DNA of 64,000 bases. Source: Acidimicrobiia bacterium (GTDB lineage Bacteria > Actinomycetota > Acidimicrobiia > Spongiisociales > UBA5794). The notes beneath the pieces were generated by a model. That model saw nothing but the letters and a program-made list of their open reading frames with translations. It was not told where the DNA came from and did no database searches. The stretch spans positions 1 through 64,000 of the forward strand of contig QJWC01000116.1 of the NCBI GenBank assembly GCA_003235475.1, read 5' to 3'. Shown piece by piece: positions 19,401-28,902 of the stretch (its first letter is position 1; the number at the start of each line of letters is the position of its first letter). The position numbers and the translations under genes are program-made.

Positions 19401-20975
19401 ATGCCCACCGACAACCAGCGCGACGCCGAACCGGGCGACGCGATGACCGAACCCGCCGACACCCAGGAACCATCAACCCCCGAGATGGCCGATGCTGTGG
19501 CCGCCGAGACCGCCGAGGTCGAGGCTGTCGCGGAAGAGGCGATCGAGGAAGCAGCTGAAGCCGCCGAGGAGGCAGCGGAGGCCCTGACCGACGCGTCGGT
19601 CGACGATGGCGAAACCGGTGATCAGGACGGGGATGGGCAGCCAACCTCCGAAGCAGACGCAGAGGAAGCTGAGGAGGCCGAGGAGACGCGACCGGCCCCA
19701 AGGGGCGACCGTCCTGCGATCAGCGCTCCCAAGACGATCGGCGATGTGCCGAACGACATGAGCGCTGACGATTTCGCAGCCGCGATCGAGCAAACGGTCT
19801 TCGAGTTCAAAGAAGGCGACATCGTCGCCGGCACCGTGGTCCGCGTCGATCCGGACGAGGTATTGGTCGACATCGGCTACAAGTCCGAAGGCGTCATCCC
19901 TCCGTACGAGCTCTCCGTTCGCAACAACTCGAACCCCTCCGAGATCGTGTCCGTCGGCGATGAGATCGAGGCATTGGTCCTCCAGAAGGAGGACGATCAA
20001 GGCCGTCTCGTCCTGTCGAAGAAGCGTGCCCAGTACGAGCGGGCGTGGGGACGCATCGAGAACGTGATGAACGAGGGCGGCACCGTCACGGGACACGTGA
20101 TCGAGGTGGTCAAGGGTGGCCTCATCGTCGATATCGGCCTTCGTGGGTTCCTTCCGGCATCGCTCGTCGACCTCCGTCGCGTTCGGGATCTCCAGCCATT
20201 CGTGGGCGAGCCGATCGAGGCGAAGGTCATCGAACTCGACCGTAACCGCAACAATGTGGTGCTTTCGCGCAGGGCGTACCTCGAAGAGGAGCAGGCCGAA
20301 CAGCGCCACGCCTTCCTCGACGACCTGAAGGAAGGCGACGTCCGGGAGGGTGTTGTCTCCAGCGTCGTGAACTTCGGCGCATTCGTCGACCTCGGGGGCA
20401 TGGACGGCCTCGTACACGTGTCAGAGCTGTCGTGGCGCCATGTGAACCATCCGGGCGAGATCGTGACGGTCGGTGACAAGGTGAGAGTCAAGGTTCTCGA
20501 CGTTGACCACGGCAAGGAGCGCATCTCGCTTTCGATCCGCCAAACGGCCGAGGATCCGTGGGAAACCTTCGCCCGTGACGCCTCCGTCGGGTCCGTCGTC
20601 GAGGGCAAGGTGACCAAGACCGTGCCCTTCGGAGCGTTCGTATCCGTGGGGGATGGAGTCGAGGGCCTGGTGCATGTGTCGGAAATCGCCGCGCATCACG
20701 TCGAGAGCCCGGAACTCGAACTGTCGATCGGGCAGGAAGTAAACGTAAAGGTCACCGAGATCGATGCCGACAGACGTCGAGTGAGCCTGTCCATAAAGCA
20801 GGCACTTCCGGAATGGGAGGAGCGCTCGTCGTGGAGCGAACGAAAGCCAACGCGTCCCCGTCGAAGGGAATTCGAACGTGAGGACGAAACACCCGATGCC
20901 CCAAGCTTTTCTGCAGACTCGTCTCTCGAGGCCATCCTGCAGGAGCTCAAGGAACGCGGTATCGGCCGTTCCTGA
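19401..20975 (+). CDS. rpsA: 30S ribosomal protein S1 (four S1 domains, acidic N-terminal extension)
   Basis: Repeated S1 motifs (GDIVAGTVVRVDPDEVLVDIGYKSEGVIP, GFLPASLVDLRRV, GAFVDLGGMDGLVHVSELSW, GAFVSVGDGVEGLVHVSEIA); start may be 19329 or 19401. Confidence 0.93.
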   Translation: MPTDNQRDAEPGDAMTEPADTQEPSTPEMADAVAAETAEVEAVAEEAIEEAAEAAEEAAEALTDASVDDGETGDQDGDGQPTSEADAEEAEEAEETRPAPRGDRPAISAPKTIGDVPNDMSADDFAAAIEQTVFEFKEGDIVAGTVVRVDPDEVLVDIGYKSEGVIPPYELSVRNNSNPSEIVSVGDEIEALVLQKEDDQGRLVLSKKRAQYERAWGRIENVMNEGGTVTGHVIEVVKGGLIVDIGLRGFLPASLVDLRRVRDLQPFVGEPIEAKVIELDRNRNNVVLSRRAYLEEEQAEQRHAFLDDLKEGDVREGVVSSVVNFGAFVDLGGMDGLVHVSELSWRHVNHPGEIVTVGDKVRVKVLDVDHGKERISLSIRQTAEDPWETFARDASVGSVVEGKVTKTVPFGAFVSVGDGVEGLVHVSEIAAHHVESPELELSIGQEVNVKVTEIDADRRRVSLSIKQALPEWEERSSWSERKPTRPRRREFEREDETPDAPSFSADSSLEAILQELKERGIGRS

Positions 20976-21090
20976 GCGCGAGATCCTTGACCCTCGTCGG
21001 GTCGATGTGGGAACCTTCGCCGACCGCGATCGAGATGCACACGCGCCTCGTACGCCGTTGTCGTCTTATTTCATGGGGAGGAGCGACTGA

Positions 21091-22080
21091 ATGGGCCGCC
21101 GAACACTTGTACTCGTCATCGCGGTCGCGCTCGCGGCGATCTCTGGTCTGGCCATCTGGCAATATTTGAGGGGCGTTGAGGGCGGCATCCGCTCCGACAT
21201 CTCCGAGGTGTCCGTTTTCCGGGCAATGGAGAACATCCCAGCGGGCACCCCTGGTGAGGAAGCTCGCGCCCTCATCGAGGAGAGCACCGCACTACGCGAA
21301 GCCGTCGCCTTCGACGGTTCGACCATCATCTGCACGGGTGCCGCAGGCGACAACGCCTCGGAAGACCCGGCGAAGTTCGGATGTCTCGGCAACCCGAATG
21401 ATCTGAATGTCGTGCTCAACGGCAACGTTGCCGCGGGGCCGATCGCCAAAGGTCAGCTCATCGCGTCCTCGTCCTTCGCGGACACAAGAGACCTGCAGCA
21501 GCGCCTCAAGGACGCGATCGCCCCAGGCAAGGTCGCGATCTCGATCGAGGCGACGGTTGCTGGCGCAAGCGGCGGGTTCATCCGTCCGGGTGACAATGTC
21601 AACATCCTCGCTTCGGCGACGCTTTCACCTTCGAGCTTCCTCGAGATCATCTCGAATGACGAGCTCAGGGACCTTCTCGTGACGATCGAAACCGATCCCA
21701 ACGCCGAACCGGTCGACCCGAACGCGCCCGACGAGGCGGCCGGACCGGACAACCTGGCGTCAGCAATCGCCGGTTCCTACGACGTCACGCAGACGATCCT
21801 CCAGAACGTCCAGGTGCTTGCCGTCGGCGAGGACACGCGTCCTGCGCCGCTCGAGTCCGGGCTCACGGCGGTCGCCGGTGTCTTCGTCTTCGAGGTCACG
21901 CCCCAGCAGGCAGAGCTGATCGAGTATGCACGCCAGTACACGACGATCTCACTGTCATTGCTCCCAGCAGGCGATTACGTGACATATGATTCGCAGCCGA
22001 TCGTGGTGGATGACATCTTCACCCTGCTCGATCGCATCGAAGCTGAACTGGGTCAGGTGAGTAGTGGCACAGGAAACTGA
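21091..22080 (+). CDS. cpaB: Flp pilus assembly protein CpaB/RcpC-like
   Basis: N-terminal TM then SAF-like and RcpC region (GKVAISIEATVAGASGGFIRPGDNVNILAS); first gene of Tad cluster. Confidence 0.82.
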   Translation: MGRRTLVLVIAVALAAISGLAIWQYLRGVEGGIRSDISEVSVFRAMENIPAGTPGEEARALIEESTALREAVAFDGSTIICTGAAGDNASEDPAKFGCLGNPNDLNVVLNGNVAAGPIAKGQLIASSSFADTRDLQQRLKDAIAPGKVAISIEATVAGASGGFIRPGDNVNILASATLSPSSFLEIISNDELRDLLVTIETDPNAEPVDPNAPDEAAGPDNLASAIAGSYDVTQTILQNVQVLAVGEDTRPAPLESGLTAVAGVFVFEVTPQQAELIEYARQYTTISLSLLPAGDYVTYDSQPIVVDDIFTLLDRIEAELGQVSSGTGN

Positions 22081-23257
22081 GAGCACGAGGTCGATTCTCG
22101 TAGTCGACACCGATACGGCGGCGATGGACGCCGCCGTATCGCTTCTCGACGGCCACAAGGTCTATCAGGCACGCAACGTCTCCGACGCGCAGCGTAAGCT
22201 GGTCGAGGAGGGGATCGAGCTCGCGATCATCGGGCCGGGCTTCGCCCATGAGGCTGGCGTCCACGAGGCGAGCCTCCTGCTCGACATCCAGCCGACGCTC
22301 CCGATCGTCCTCGTCGCGGACGGGCTCACCACCGACGTCCTCCGTGCGGCGATCCGCGTCGGTTTCAAGGATGTGGTCGACGCACCGTTGAATCAGTCGA
22401 AGGTCGATTCGATGTTGAAGCACATCGAGCGTGCCGCCGCCATCTCGTCCGGCGACATCCGCCCGAAGACGAAGATCGGCAAGGTCATCACCGTCATGTC
22501 TCCGAAGGGCGGCGCAGGCAAGACGATGACGTCCGCGAATGTCGGCCTGGCACTGGCGATGATGACGGACAGGCCCGAACGGGTCGTCATCATGGACGCG
22601 GACCTCCAGTTCGGCGACATCTGCATCTCGCTCCAGGTCGAACCCCAGCACACGATCGTCGACGCCGCCAGGGACATCGACAAGCTCGACGAGCCGTTGC
22701 TGGACTCCCTGCTCGCGACCCACACCTCGGGGATGCGGGTTCTCTCGGCGCCGCTCGAGCCTTCGTTGGCTGACGAGGTGTCCACCCAGGTCGTCGTGAA
22801 GACGCTCGGCATGCTCAAGCGGATGTTCGACTACGTCATCATCGACACGGCACCGTTCCTCGACGAGCCGGTGCTGTCCATCCTCGAGCGGTCGGACGTC
22901 GTGCTCCTCGTGGTGGACATGGACCTGCCAGCTGTCAAGAACGCAAAGCTCGCGCTCGACACGCTGAAACTCATCAAGTTCCCGTTCGAGAAGATGAAGC
23001 TGATCCTCAACAGGGTCAACTCGAAGGCGCGCCTCGACATCGGCGAGCTCGAGCGGTCGCTCGGTCTCGAGGTCCAAGCCGCGATCAGCTCCGACAAGCT
23101 CGTGCCGCGGGCCGTCAACGAGGGCGAGCCGGTCGTGAGCCTCTACCCGCGGTCGCGGGTCGCAAAGGACCTCCGCAACGTTGCCAGCCTCGTGGTCGAC
23201 GGGCATGTGGAGATCGAAGATCCCGAGGACGAACCCAAGCGCGGTTGGTTCCGCTGA
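22064..23257 (+). CDS. cpaE: CpaE/TadZ-like pilus assembly ATPase with N-terminal pseudo-receiver
   Basis: MSPKGGAGKTMTSANVGLALAMM...RVVIMDADLQFGDICISL; N-terminal receiver-like fold. Confidence 0.87.
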   Translation: MAQETESTRSILVVDTDTAAMDAAVSLLDGHKVYQARNVSDAQRKLVEEGIELAIIGPGFAHEAGVHEASLLLDIQPTLPIVLVADGLTTDVLRAAIRVGFKDVVDAPLNQSKVDSMLKHIERAAAISSGDIRPKTKIGKVITVMSPKGGAGKTMTSANVGLALAMMTDRPERVVIMDADLQFGDICISLQVEPQHTIVDAARDIDKLDEPLLDSLLATHTSGMRVLSAPLEPSLADEVSTQVVVKTLGMLKRMFDYVIIDTAPFLDEPVLSILERSDVVLLVVDMDLPAVKNAKLALDTLKLIKFPFEKMKLILNRVNSKARLDIGELERSLGLEVQAAISSDKLVPRAVNEGEPVVSLYPRSRVAKDLRNVASLVVDGHVEIEDPEDEPKRGWFR

Positions 23258-23293
23258 TCGAGCGCACGCCAGGGCGCAGGAAGGAACATACGC

Positions 23294-24643
23294 ATGAGCC
23301 TCGCAGACAGGGTCAAAGCCGCAAAGTCGGCCGACACGACAACTGAAACCCTCAGGGACGAAGTCCGGAGCGACCTCCGCCGCAAGCTGCACTACAAGGT
23401 GGTCGAGGGCCTCGGCCCGACGCTGTACAACGCGCAGATGTCAGACGCGGAGCTGAAGCTTCGCGTCATGGAGATGCTCGAGTGGGCGCTCGAACAGGAG
23501 CAGTCGGTCCCCCTCGCGCGCACCGACCGCCTTGCCCTTCTCCAGGAGATCGCCGACGACGTCCTCGGCTACGGGCCTATCGACCCGTACCTGGCGGACC
23601 CGGAAGTCACCGAGGTCATGGTCAACGGGCCGCACGCGGTCTGGGTCGAGCGCGCTGGTCGCATCTACAAGACCGAGACACGCTTCGTCGACGCAAACCA
23701 CCTCGAGCGAATCATCGAGAAGATCGTCGGCCAGGTGGGTCGCCGCATCGATGAGTCCACCCCGATGGTCGATGCCCGCCTGCCTGACGGCTCCCGCGTG
23801 AACGCCATCATCCACCCGCTCGCGATCGGCGGGCCGTATGTGACGATCCGAAAGTTCGCCGTCGATCCGTTCACCGTGGAAGACCTCGTCGCGAACGACT
23901 CCATGAGCGAGCAGGTGGCCGGCCTGTTGAAGCGGTGTGTCGAGGGCAAGCTCAACATCATCGTGTCGGGTGCGACGGGTTCCGGCAAGACGACGCTCCT
24001 CAACGTGCTGTCAAACTTCATCCCCGCGAACGAACGCATCATCACGGTTGAGGACGCGGCTGAGGTGCAGCTGAACCAGACACACGTCCTGACGCTCGAG
24101 TCGCGCCCGACCAACCTCGAGGGCAAGGGGGAGGTCACGATCCGCGACCTGGTGCGCAACACGCTGCGTATGCGTCCCGACCGCATCATCGTCGGTGAGG
24201 TTCGCGGCGGCGAGGCGCTCGACATGCTCCAGGCCATGAACACGGGTCACGACGGATCGCTCACGACGGTGCACTCCAACGCACCTCGCGACACCCTCGC
24301 TCGTATCGAGACGATGGTGCTGATGGCTGGCATGGACCTTCCAGTCCGTGCCATCCGTGAGCAGGTTGCGTCGGCGATCGATCTGATCGTCCACGTCCAC
24401 AGGCTCAGGGACGGCACGAGACGCGTGACGTACGTCACAGAGGTCGTCGGCATGGAGGGTGACATCATCACGCTCCAGGACCTCATGCTGTTCGACTACG
24501 GCATGGGCGTCGACGAGGACGGCAAGTATGTGGGCCGGCTGAAGGCCACGGGTATCCGACCTACGTTCTCCGAGCACCTCGAGAACTACGGCATCAACCT
24601 GCCAGCCGAGCTGTTCCATCCGGAGCCGTTCGCACGACGATGA
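23294..24643 (+). CDS. cpaF: CpaF/TadA secretion ATPase
   Basis: GATGSGKTTLLNVLSNFIPANERIITVEDAAEVQL...MRPDRIIVGEVRGGEALDMLQAMNTGHDGSLTTVHSNAPRD. Confidence 0.97.
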   Translation: MSLADRVKAAKSADTTTETLRDEVRSDLRRKLHYKVVEGLGPTLYNAQMSDAELKLRVMEMLEWALEQEQSVPLARTDRLALLQEIADDVLGYGPIDPYLADPEVTEVMVNGPHAVWVERAGRIYKTETRFVDANHLERIIEKIVGQVGRRIDESTPMVDARLPDGSRVNAIIHPLAIGGPYVTIRKFAVDPFTVEDLVANDSMSEQVAGLLKRCVEGKLNIIVSGATGSGKTTLLNVLSNFIPANERIITVEDAAEVQLNQTHVLTLESRPTNLEGKGEVTIRDLVRNTLRMRPDRIIVGEVRGGEALDMLQAMNTGHDGSLTTVHSNAPRDTLARIETMVLMAGMDLPVRAIREQVASAIDLIVHVHRLRDGTRRVTYVTEVVGMEGDIITLQDLMLFDYGMGVDEDGKYVGRLKATGIRPTFSEHLENYGINLPAELFHPEPFARR

Positions 24644-25689
24644 GACGCTTGGCCCCCCTCGGACTCGGATTGGGCCTTGTCGCCGCGGCATCTCCCGCCT
24701 CGGCACAGACTGCCGCGGAGCCAGCGGTCAGCTCATCACTGATGTTGATGCTGGCAGCAATAGGTGCCTCCGTGGCAGTGTTCCTGCTCGTGATCATCCT
24801 TCTCGGGAAGGGAAGGGCGGTCGGCACGGTTCAAGGTCGCCTTGGCGGCCCGCCCGGCTCGTCACCGACCGGGGGTCTCTTCGGAAAGGTTCCATTCCTG
24901 CGCCGTGCGGCACGGCAGGCCGAGAGCGCCGCGCATCAGCGCGGCGCGACGAGCATGATCGAGTCCGCGCTCGAGCAGGCGAACATCCCGCTCAAGGCCG
25001 GCGAAGCGATCATCGCGGCGCTCGGCGTCGCGATCATCGGGTTCGTGCTCGTGAGCGCGGTCACGCGGTCGTTCCTGTGGGGAGCGGCCGTCGGTGCGGT
25101 GGTGCTCGTGGGCTCGCTGATGTTCGTGAACAACGTCGCGGCACGTATGAAGAAGAAATTCGAGACGCAACTGCCTGACACGCTCAACTTGCTGGCCACG
25201 TCGCTCCGTGCCGGGTATTCCCTGCTTCAGGCGATCGAGGCCGTCGGCGAGGAAGCCCCAGAACCGACACGCAGGGAGTTCGGCAGGGCCATGGCCGAGA
25301 TCCGGCTCGGGCGCCCGATCAACGACGCCATGAGCGACATTGCCGAACGAATGGCGTCCCGTGACTTCGAATGGACCGTCATGGCGATGGCGATCCAGAG
25401 GGAGGTCGGCGGAAACCTGGCCGAAGTGCTCCAGACGACGGCCGAAACGATGGTGCAACGGAACCGCTTGCGCCGCGAGATGAAGGCACTCACCGCAGAG
25501 GGCCGCATCTCGGCGATCGTGCTTTCGATCATGCCCTTCGGCCTCTTTGGGTTCATCTGGTTCGCGAATCCCGAGTACATCCAGCCGCTCCTCAGCAACA
25601 CGATCGGCATCGTCGTCATCGGTGCGGGGATCCTGTTCATCGGAGTCGGCATCTTCTGGATGTCGCGCATTGTGAAGGTGGATGCCTGA
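24640..25689 (+). CDS. tadB: TadB-like T2SF membrane protein
   Basis: T2SF domain: LPDTLNLLATSLRAGYSLLQAIEAVGEEAPEPTRREFGRAMAEIRLG. Confidence 0.92.
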   Translation: MRRLAPLGLGLGLVAAASPASAQTAAEPAVSSSLMLMLAAIGASVAVFLLVIILLGKGRAVGTVQGRLGGPPGSSPTGGLFGKVPFLRRAARQAESAAHQRGATSMIESALEQANIPLKAGEAIIAALGVAIIGFVLVSAVTRSFLWGAAVGAVVLVGSLMFVNNVAARMKKKFETQLPDTLNLLATSLRAGYSLLQAIEAVGEEAPEPTRREFGRAMAEIRLGRPINDAMSDIAERMASRDFEWTVMAMAIQREVGGNLAEVLQTTAETMVQRNRLRREMKALTAEGRISAIVLSIMPFGLFGFIWFANPEYIQPLLSNTIGIVVIGAGILFIGVGIFWMSRIVKVDA

Positions 25690-26600
25690 TGTCGTTGCCC
25701 ATCTCTGATCTCATGTTCGTGGTCTTGTCGGTGAGCGTGACCGTTCTCGCCTTGGCGTACTACGTCGGTAACGGCGTGTTGAAGTCGCAGAAGCAGTCGG
25801 TGAGCCGTCTCGCGAGCCTCCAGACCCGCGACGACATCCTCGACCAGGACTTCTCGGCTCGAGCCGTCGCGCCGGTGATGCAGGGCCTCGGCCGCTTCGC
25901 CCTCCGATTCACGCCGACCGGCTGGGTCGAGAAATCCCAGAAGAAGTTGATCCACGCCGGGTGGTCTGAGCGACTCGACGGGAACTCGTGGGCCGCCATC
26001 CGCATCATCGCGATGATCGGCGGTGTCGTTCTCATGATCGTGGCCGTTCCCCTCATGGATCCGGGCATGATGAGGTGGTTCGTGGGGATCACATGTCTCG
26101 TCATCGGTTTCTACGGGCCAGAGGCTTCGCTCAACCGTGCGATCGACGACCGGCGCAAGAGCATGGAGCGACAGCTGCCTGACATCATCGACCTCCTCGT
26201 CATCTCGGTCGAGGCAGGCCTCGGGTTCGAAGCTGCGATGGGAAGGGTCGTGCAGAACGTTCCGGGCGACCTTGCGCAGGAGTTCCAGCGAACCCTCCAG
26301 GAGACCCGTGTCGGCGTGAGCCGGCATGAGGCGTTCCGGAACCTCTCGGAGCGAACAGATGTCGAGGACCTCCACTCGTTCATCCTTGCGATCATCCAGG
26401 CCGACCAGTTCGGTGTCTCGATCGCCCGCATGCTTCGCGTGCAGGCGGACGAGATGCGCGTGCGGCGGCGCCAGCGCATCCAGGAGAAGGCGTTTGCTGC
26501 TCCCGTCAAGATGATCTTCCCGATGTTGCTGTGCATCTTCCCCTCGATCTTCATCGTGATCGTGGGACCCGCAGCGATCAACATCAGCAGGGCTCTCTGA
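25689..26600 (+). CDS. tadC: TadC-like T2SF membrane protein
   Basis: RQLPDIIDLLVISVEAGLGFEAAMGRVVQNVPGDLAQEFQRTLQETRVG. Confidence 0.92.
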   Translation: MSLPISDLMFVVLSVSVTVLALAYYVGNGVLKSQKQSVSRLASLQTRDDILDQDFSARAVAPVMQGLGRFALRFTPTGWVEKSQKKLIHAGWSERLDGNSWAAIRIIAMIGGVVLMIVAVPLMDPGMMRWFVGITCLVIGFYGPEASLNRAIDDRRKSMERQLPDIIDLLVISVEAGLGFEAAMGRVVQNVPGDLAQEFQRTLQETRVGVSRHEAFRNLSERTDVEDLHSFILAIIQADQFGVSIARMLRVQADEMRVRRRQRIQEKAFAAPVKMIFPMLLCIFPSIFIVIVGPAAINISRAL

Positions 26601-26606
26601 TCCCAC

Positions 26607-27965
26607 GTGTCGGACGGCGGCACACCCGGACCACGCGGCCTTCGGTTGGTGCACATTGCGCCCCTTGTCCCGCTGCTCATCATTTCGGCAGTTGCGAGCA
26701 GGCACATCCTCGACAACTCCTTCCTGTGGCACATCAGAGCGGGATCCCACCAGATCGACATCGGCAGGGTCCTGACCGAGGATCCGTTCTCGTTCCGTAC
26801 GGTCGGTCAAGCGTGGCGAACACAGTCGTGGCTCGCTGAGCTGCTCTACGCGTGGCTCGAATCGCTCTTCGGCTCGCTCGCGTGGGTGAACTGGATGACC
26901 TTCGTCACCGCCGGCCTCGTCATGCTGTTCGCTGGAATCGCCGTCTACCGCAACGTGAAGTCTCCCGTCGTGACGGGTTTCGTCCTCGTGGTGACGGCAT
27001 GGCTCATGGGGCCGTTCGTGCAGCCGAGACCGGTGATCTTCTCGTTCCTCCTCCTGGCAATGCTCGTCGTCGTGTTGCAGCACCGCGAGACACTCGCGTG
27101 GGCGGTCATCCCGATCATCTGGTTGTGGGCAGGGATCCATGGGTCGTGGGTGCTCGGCGGTGCCCTCGTCTTCCTCGAGTGGATCCGGACGAAGGACCGC
27201 AAGCTGTTGTTCGCGGGCGCGGCTGCGGGGCTCGCGACGCTCGCGACGGCCCACGGGTTCGGTACCTGGGAGATCGTGCTCGACTTCTTCAGGTCCCGTG
27301 ATGCACTCGCTCTGATGGAGGAGTGGAAGGCTCCCGAGTTCGGCGACGTCGTCCAGGCGCCCTATTTCTTGGTCATGGTCGGACTGATCGTGGCCGGCAT
27401 CCGCGGGAAGGTTTCGATTCGCGATCTCATCGTGATCGTGCCGTTTCTGTTCTTCGGCCTGACATCGAGGCGCGCCGTCGTTCCCGCAGCCATCATCCTG
27501 ATTCCGTGGGCGGCGCTCTGCCTTCCCGAGCTCAAGCCGTCGAACCTCCGGTTCGGGAAGCCCCTCGTCGTGGCCGGGATGACGGCTCTGGCCGTCCTCG
27601 CAATATCCCCGATGTTCATCGCACCGCTTGGTGTGCTCGACAGCGAACGGTTCCCGAGCAGGGCGATCGTCGAGGCGATGGGCTCCGACAGGGCCTTCCA
27701 CGACGACGCGTCTGGCGGGTATCTGATCGCAGCCGAGTGGCCCGAGCGGCTCGTGTATGTCGATGATCGCGCGGAGCTCTTCGGTGTCGACGGCCTGAAG
27801 CCGTTCCACGACATCAGGGCTGGCAAGTACGCGGAGGAGTTCGAGAAGTGGGGCATCGACGTTGCCCTGGTTCGTCCCGACTGGGACCTCTACGACCGGC
27901 TGACCGAGGACGGCTGGACCATCAGGCTCGAGGACGAGTACTTCGCGGTCTTCGAACGCCCGTAG
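26607..27965 (+). CDS. multi-TM membrane protein, GT-C-glycosyltransferase-like architecture
   Basis: About 10 TM; N-terminal motif FLWHIRAGSHQIDIGRVLTEDPFSFRTVGQAWRTQSWLAELLYAW resembles GT-C-like proteins (xWWHLxxG...DPFSF...W...WLxE); soluble C-terminal tail. Confidence 0.6.
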   Translation: MSDGGTPGPRGLRLVHIAPLVPLLIISAVASRHILDNSFLWHIRAGSHQIDIGRVLTEDPFSFRTVGQAWRTQSWLAELLYAWLESLFGSLAWVNWMTFVTAGLVMLFAGIAVYRNVKSPVVTGFVLVVTAWLMGPFVQPRPVIFSFLLLAMLVVVLQHRETLAWAVIPIIWLWAGIHGSWVLGGALVFLEWIRTKDRKLLFAGAAAGLATLATAHGFGTWEIVLDFFRSRDALALMEEWKAPEFGDVVQAPYFLVMVGLIVAGIRGKVSIRDLIVIVPFLFFGLTSRRAVVPAAIILIPWAALCLPELKPSNLRFGKPLVVAGMTALAVLAISPMFIAPLGVLDSERFPSRAIVEAMGSDRAFHDDASGGYLIAAEWPERLVYVDDRAELFGVDGLKPFHDIRAGKYAEEFEKWGIDVALVRPDWDLYDRLTEDGWTIRLEDEYFAVFERP

Positions 27966-28052
27966 GGGGCATGGGTCGAATGACCCATCAAGTTTCCCCG
28001 AAAACTGCCGTTAAACGGGGTACGGATCGCCTTGTACGTAGGAGGTACAGAG

Positions 28053-28229
28053 ATGCTTCGTCTTTGGACGGCCTTCCAGAGCCGCATGGTACGAGATGAA
28101 GAGGGTGCCAGCATGGTGGAGTACGCCTTGCTCGTCGCGCTCATCGCAATCGTCGCAATCTTGGCAGTGACCGCAGTCGGTAAAGCTGTCTCGAGCAAGT
28201 TCGAAACCGTCAGCTCCTCGCTGGGTTAA
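28053..28229 (+). CDS. flp: Flp/Fap pilin, intact copy 1
   Basis: MLRLWTAFQSRMVRDEEGASMVEYALLVALIAIVAILAVTAVGKAVSSKFETVSSSLG; type IVb pilin G|ASMVEY processing motif; RBS ggaggt. Confidence 0.95.
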   Translation: MLRLWTAFQSRMVRDEEGASMVEYALLVALIAIVAILAVTAVGKAVSSKFETVSSSLG

Positions 28230-28392
28230 GAACTCGACACAAACAAGACCGGAGGGAGGGGTGCACTGCGCTCCTCCTTCCCGGCGTCTGCTCCGGAGAG
28301 GTCGCACGCTGAATGAGTCGCAAGACCTATGGGATCCTGCGGACGGGTGCGTAGATTCCGAAGTGGATCGCCTTTACCCAGGAGGTACAGAA

Positions 28393-28533
28393 ATGCTTCG
28401 TCTTTGGACGGCCTTCCAGAGCCGCATCGTACGGGATGAAGAGGGTGCCAGCATGGTGGAGTACGCCTTGCTCGTCGCACTCATCGCAATCGTCGCAATC
28501 CTGGCCATTACCGCCGTCGGTAAGGCCGTGTCC
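28393..28533 (+). pseudogene. Flp pilin copy 2, truncated C-terminus (no own stop; frame runs on into copy 3)
   Basis: MLRLWTAFQSRIVRDEEGASMVEYALLVALIAIVAILAITAVGKAVS then non-pilin VALLLSACGRR; RBS ggaggt. Confidence 0.75.
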
Positions 28534-28662
28534 GTTGCACTCCTCCTTTCCGCGTGTGGGCGTCGACGAGCCTCGTCGAATGAGCCGCCGGGCCTATGGG
28601 CACCTTGCGTCAACCTGCGTACATTGCAAGACGGATCGCCTTGTAAACCAGGAGGTAGAGAA

Positions 28663-28817
28663 ATGCTTCGTCTTTGGACGGCCTTCCAGAGCCGCATCGT
28701 ACGGGATGAAGAGGGTGCCAGCATGGTGGAGTACGCCTTGCTCGTCGCACTCATCGCAATCGTCGCAATCCTGGCCATTACCGCCGTCGGTAAGGCCGTG
28801 TCCAGTCACTCGGCTAA
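28663..28817 (+). pseudogene. Flp pilin copy 3, internal deletion shifts frame (expected SLG-stop at 28806-28817 is out of frame)
   Basis: 145 bp identical to copy 2, then gtgtccagtcactcggctaa; tcactcggctaa would encode SLG* in another frame. Confidence 0.75.
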
Positions 28818-28840
28818 CCCGGGTCGACACAAACCAACCG

Positions 28841-28878
28841 GAAGGGAGAGCGCTGGTCGCTCTCCCTTCTTCCTTTTC
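28841..28878 (+). terminator. intrinsic terminator after flp cluster
   Basis: Perfect 12-bp stem GAAGGGAGAGCG / CGCTCTCCCTTC, 5-nt loop, followed by ttcctttt. Confidence 0.88.
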
Positions 28879-28902
28879 AGGGCCGACCCGTTCAGGCGCG
28901 AG

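Noticed and set aside
25227-27809. 860-aa minus-strand ORF antisense to tadB/tadC/GT-C genes
   Set aside because: Composition (His/Asp/Arg-rich) is typical of antisense frames in high-GC coding DNA; sense genes are clear Tad homologues.
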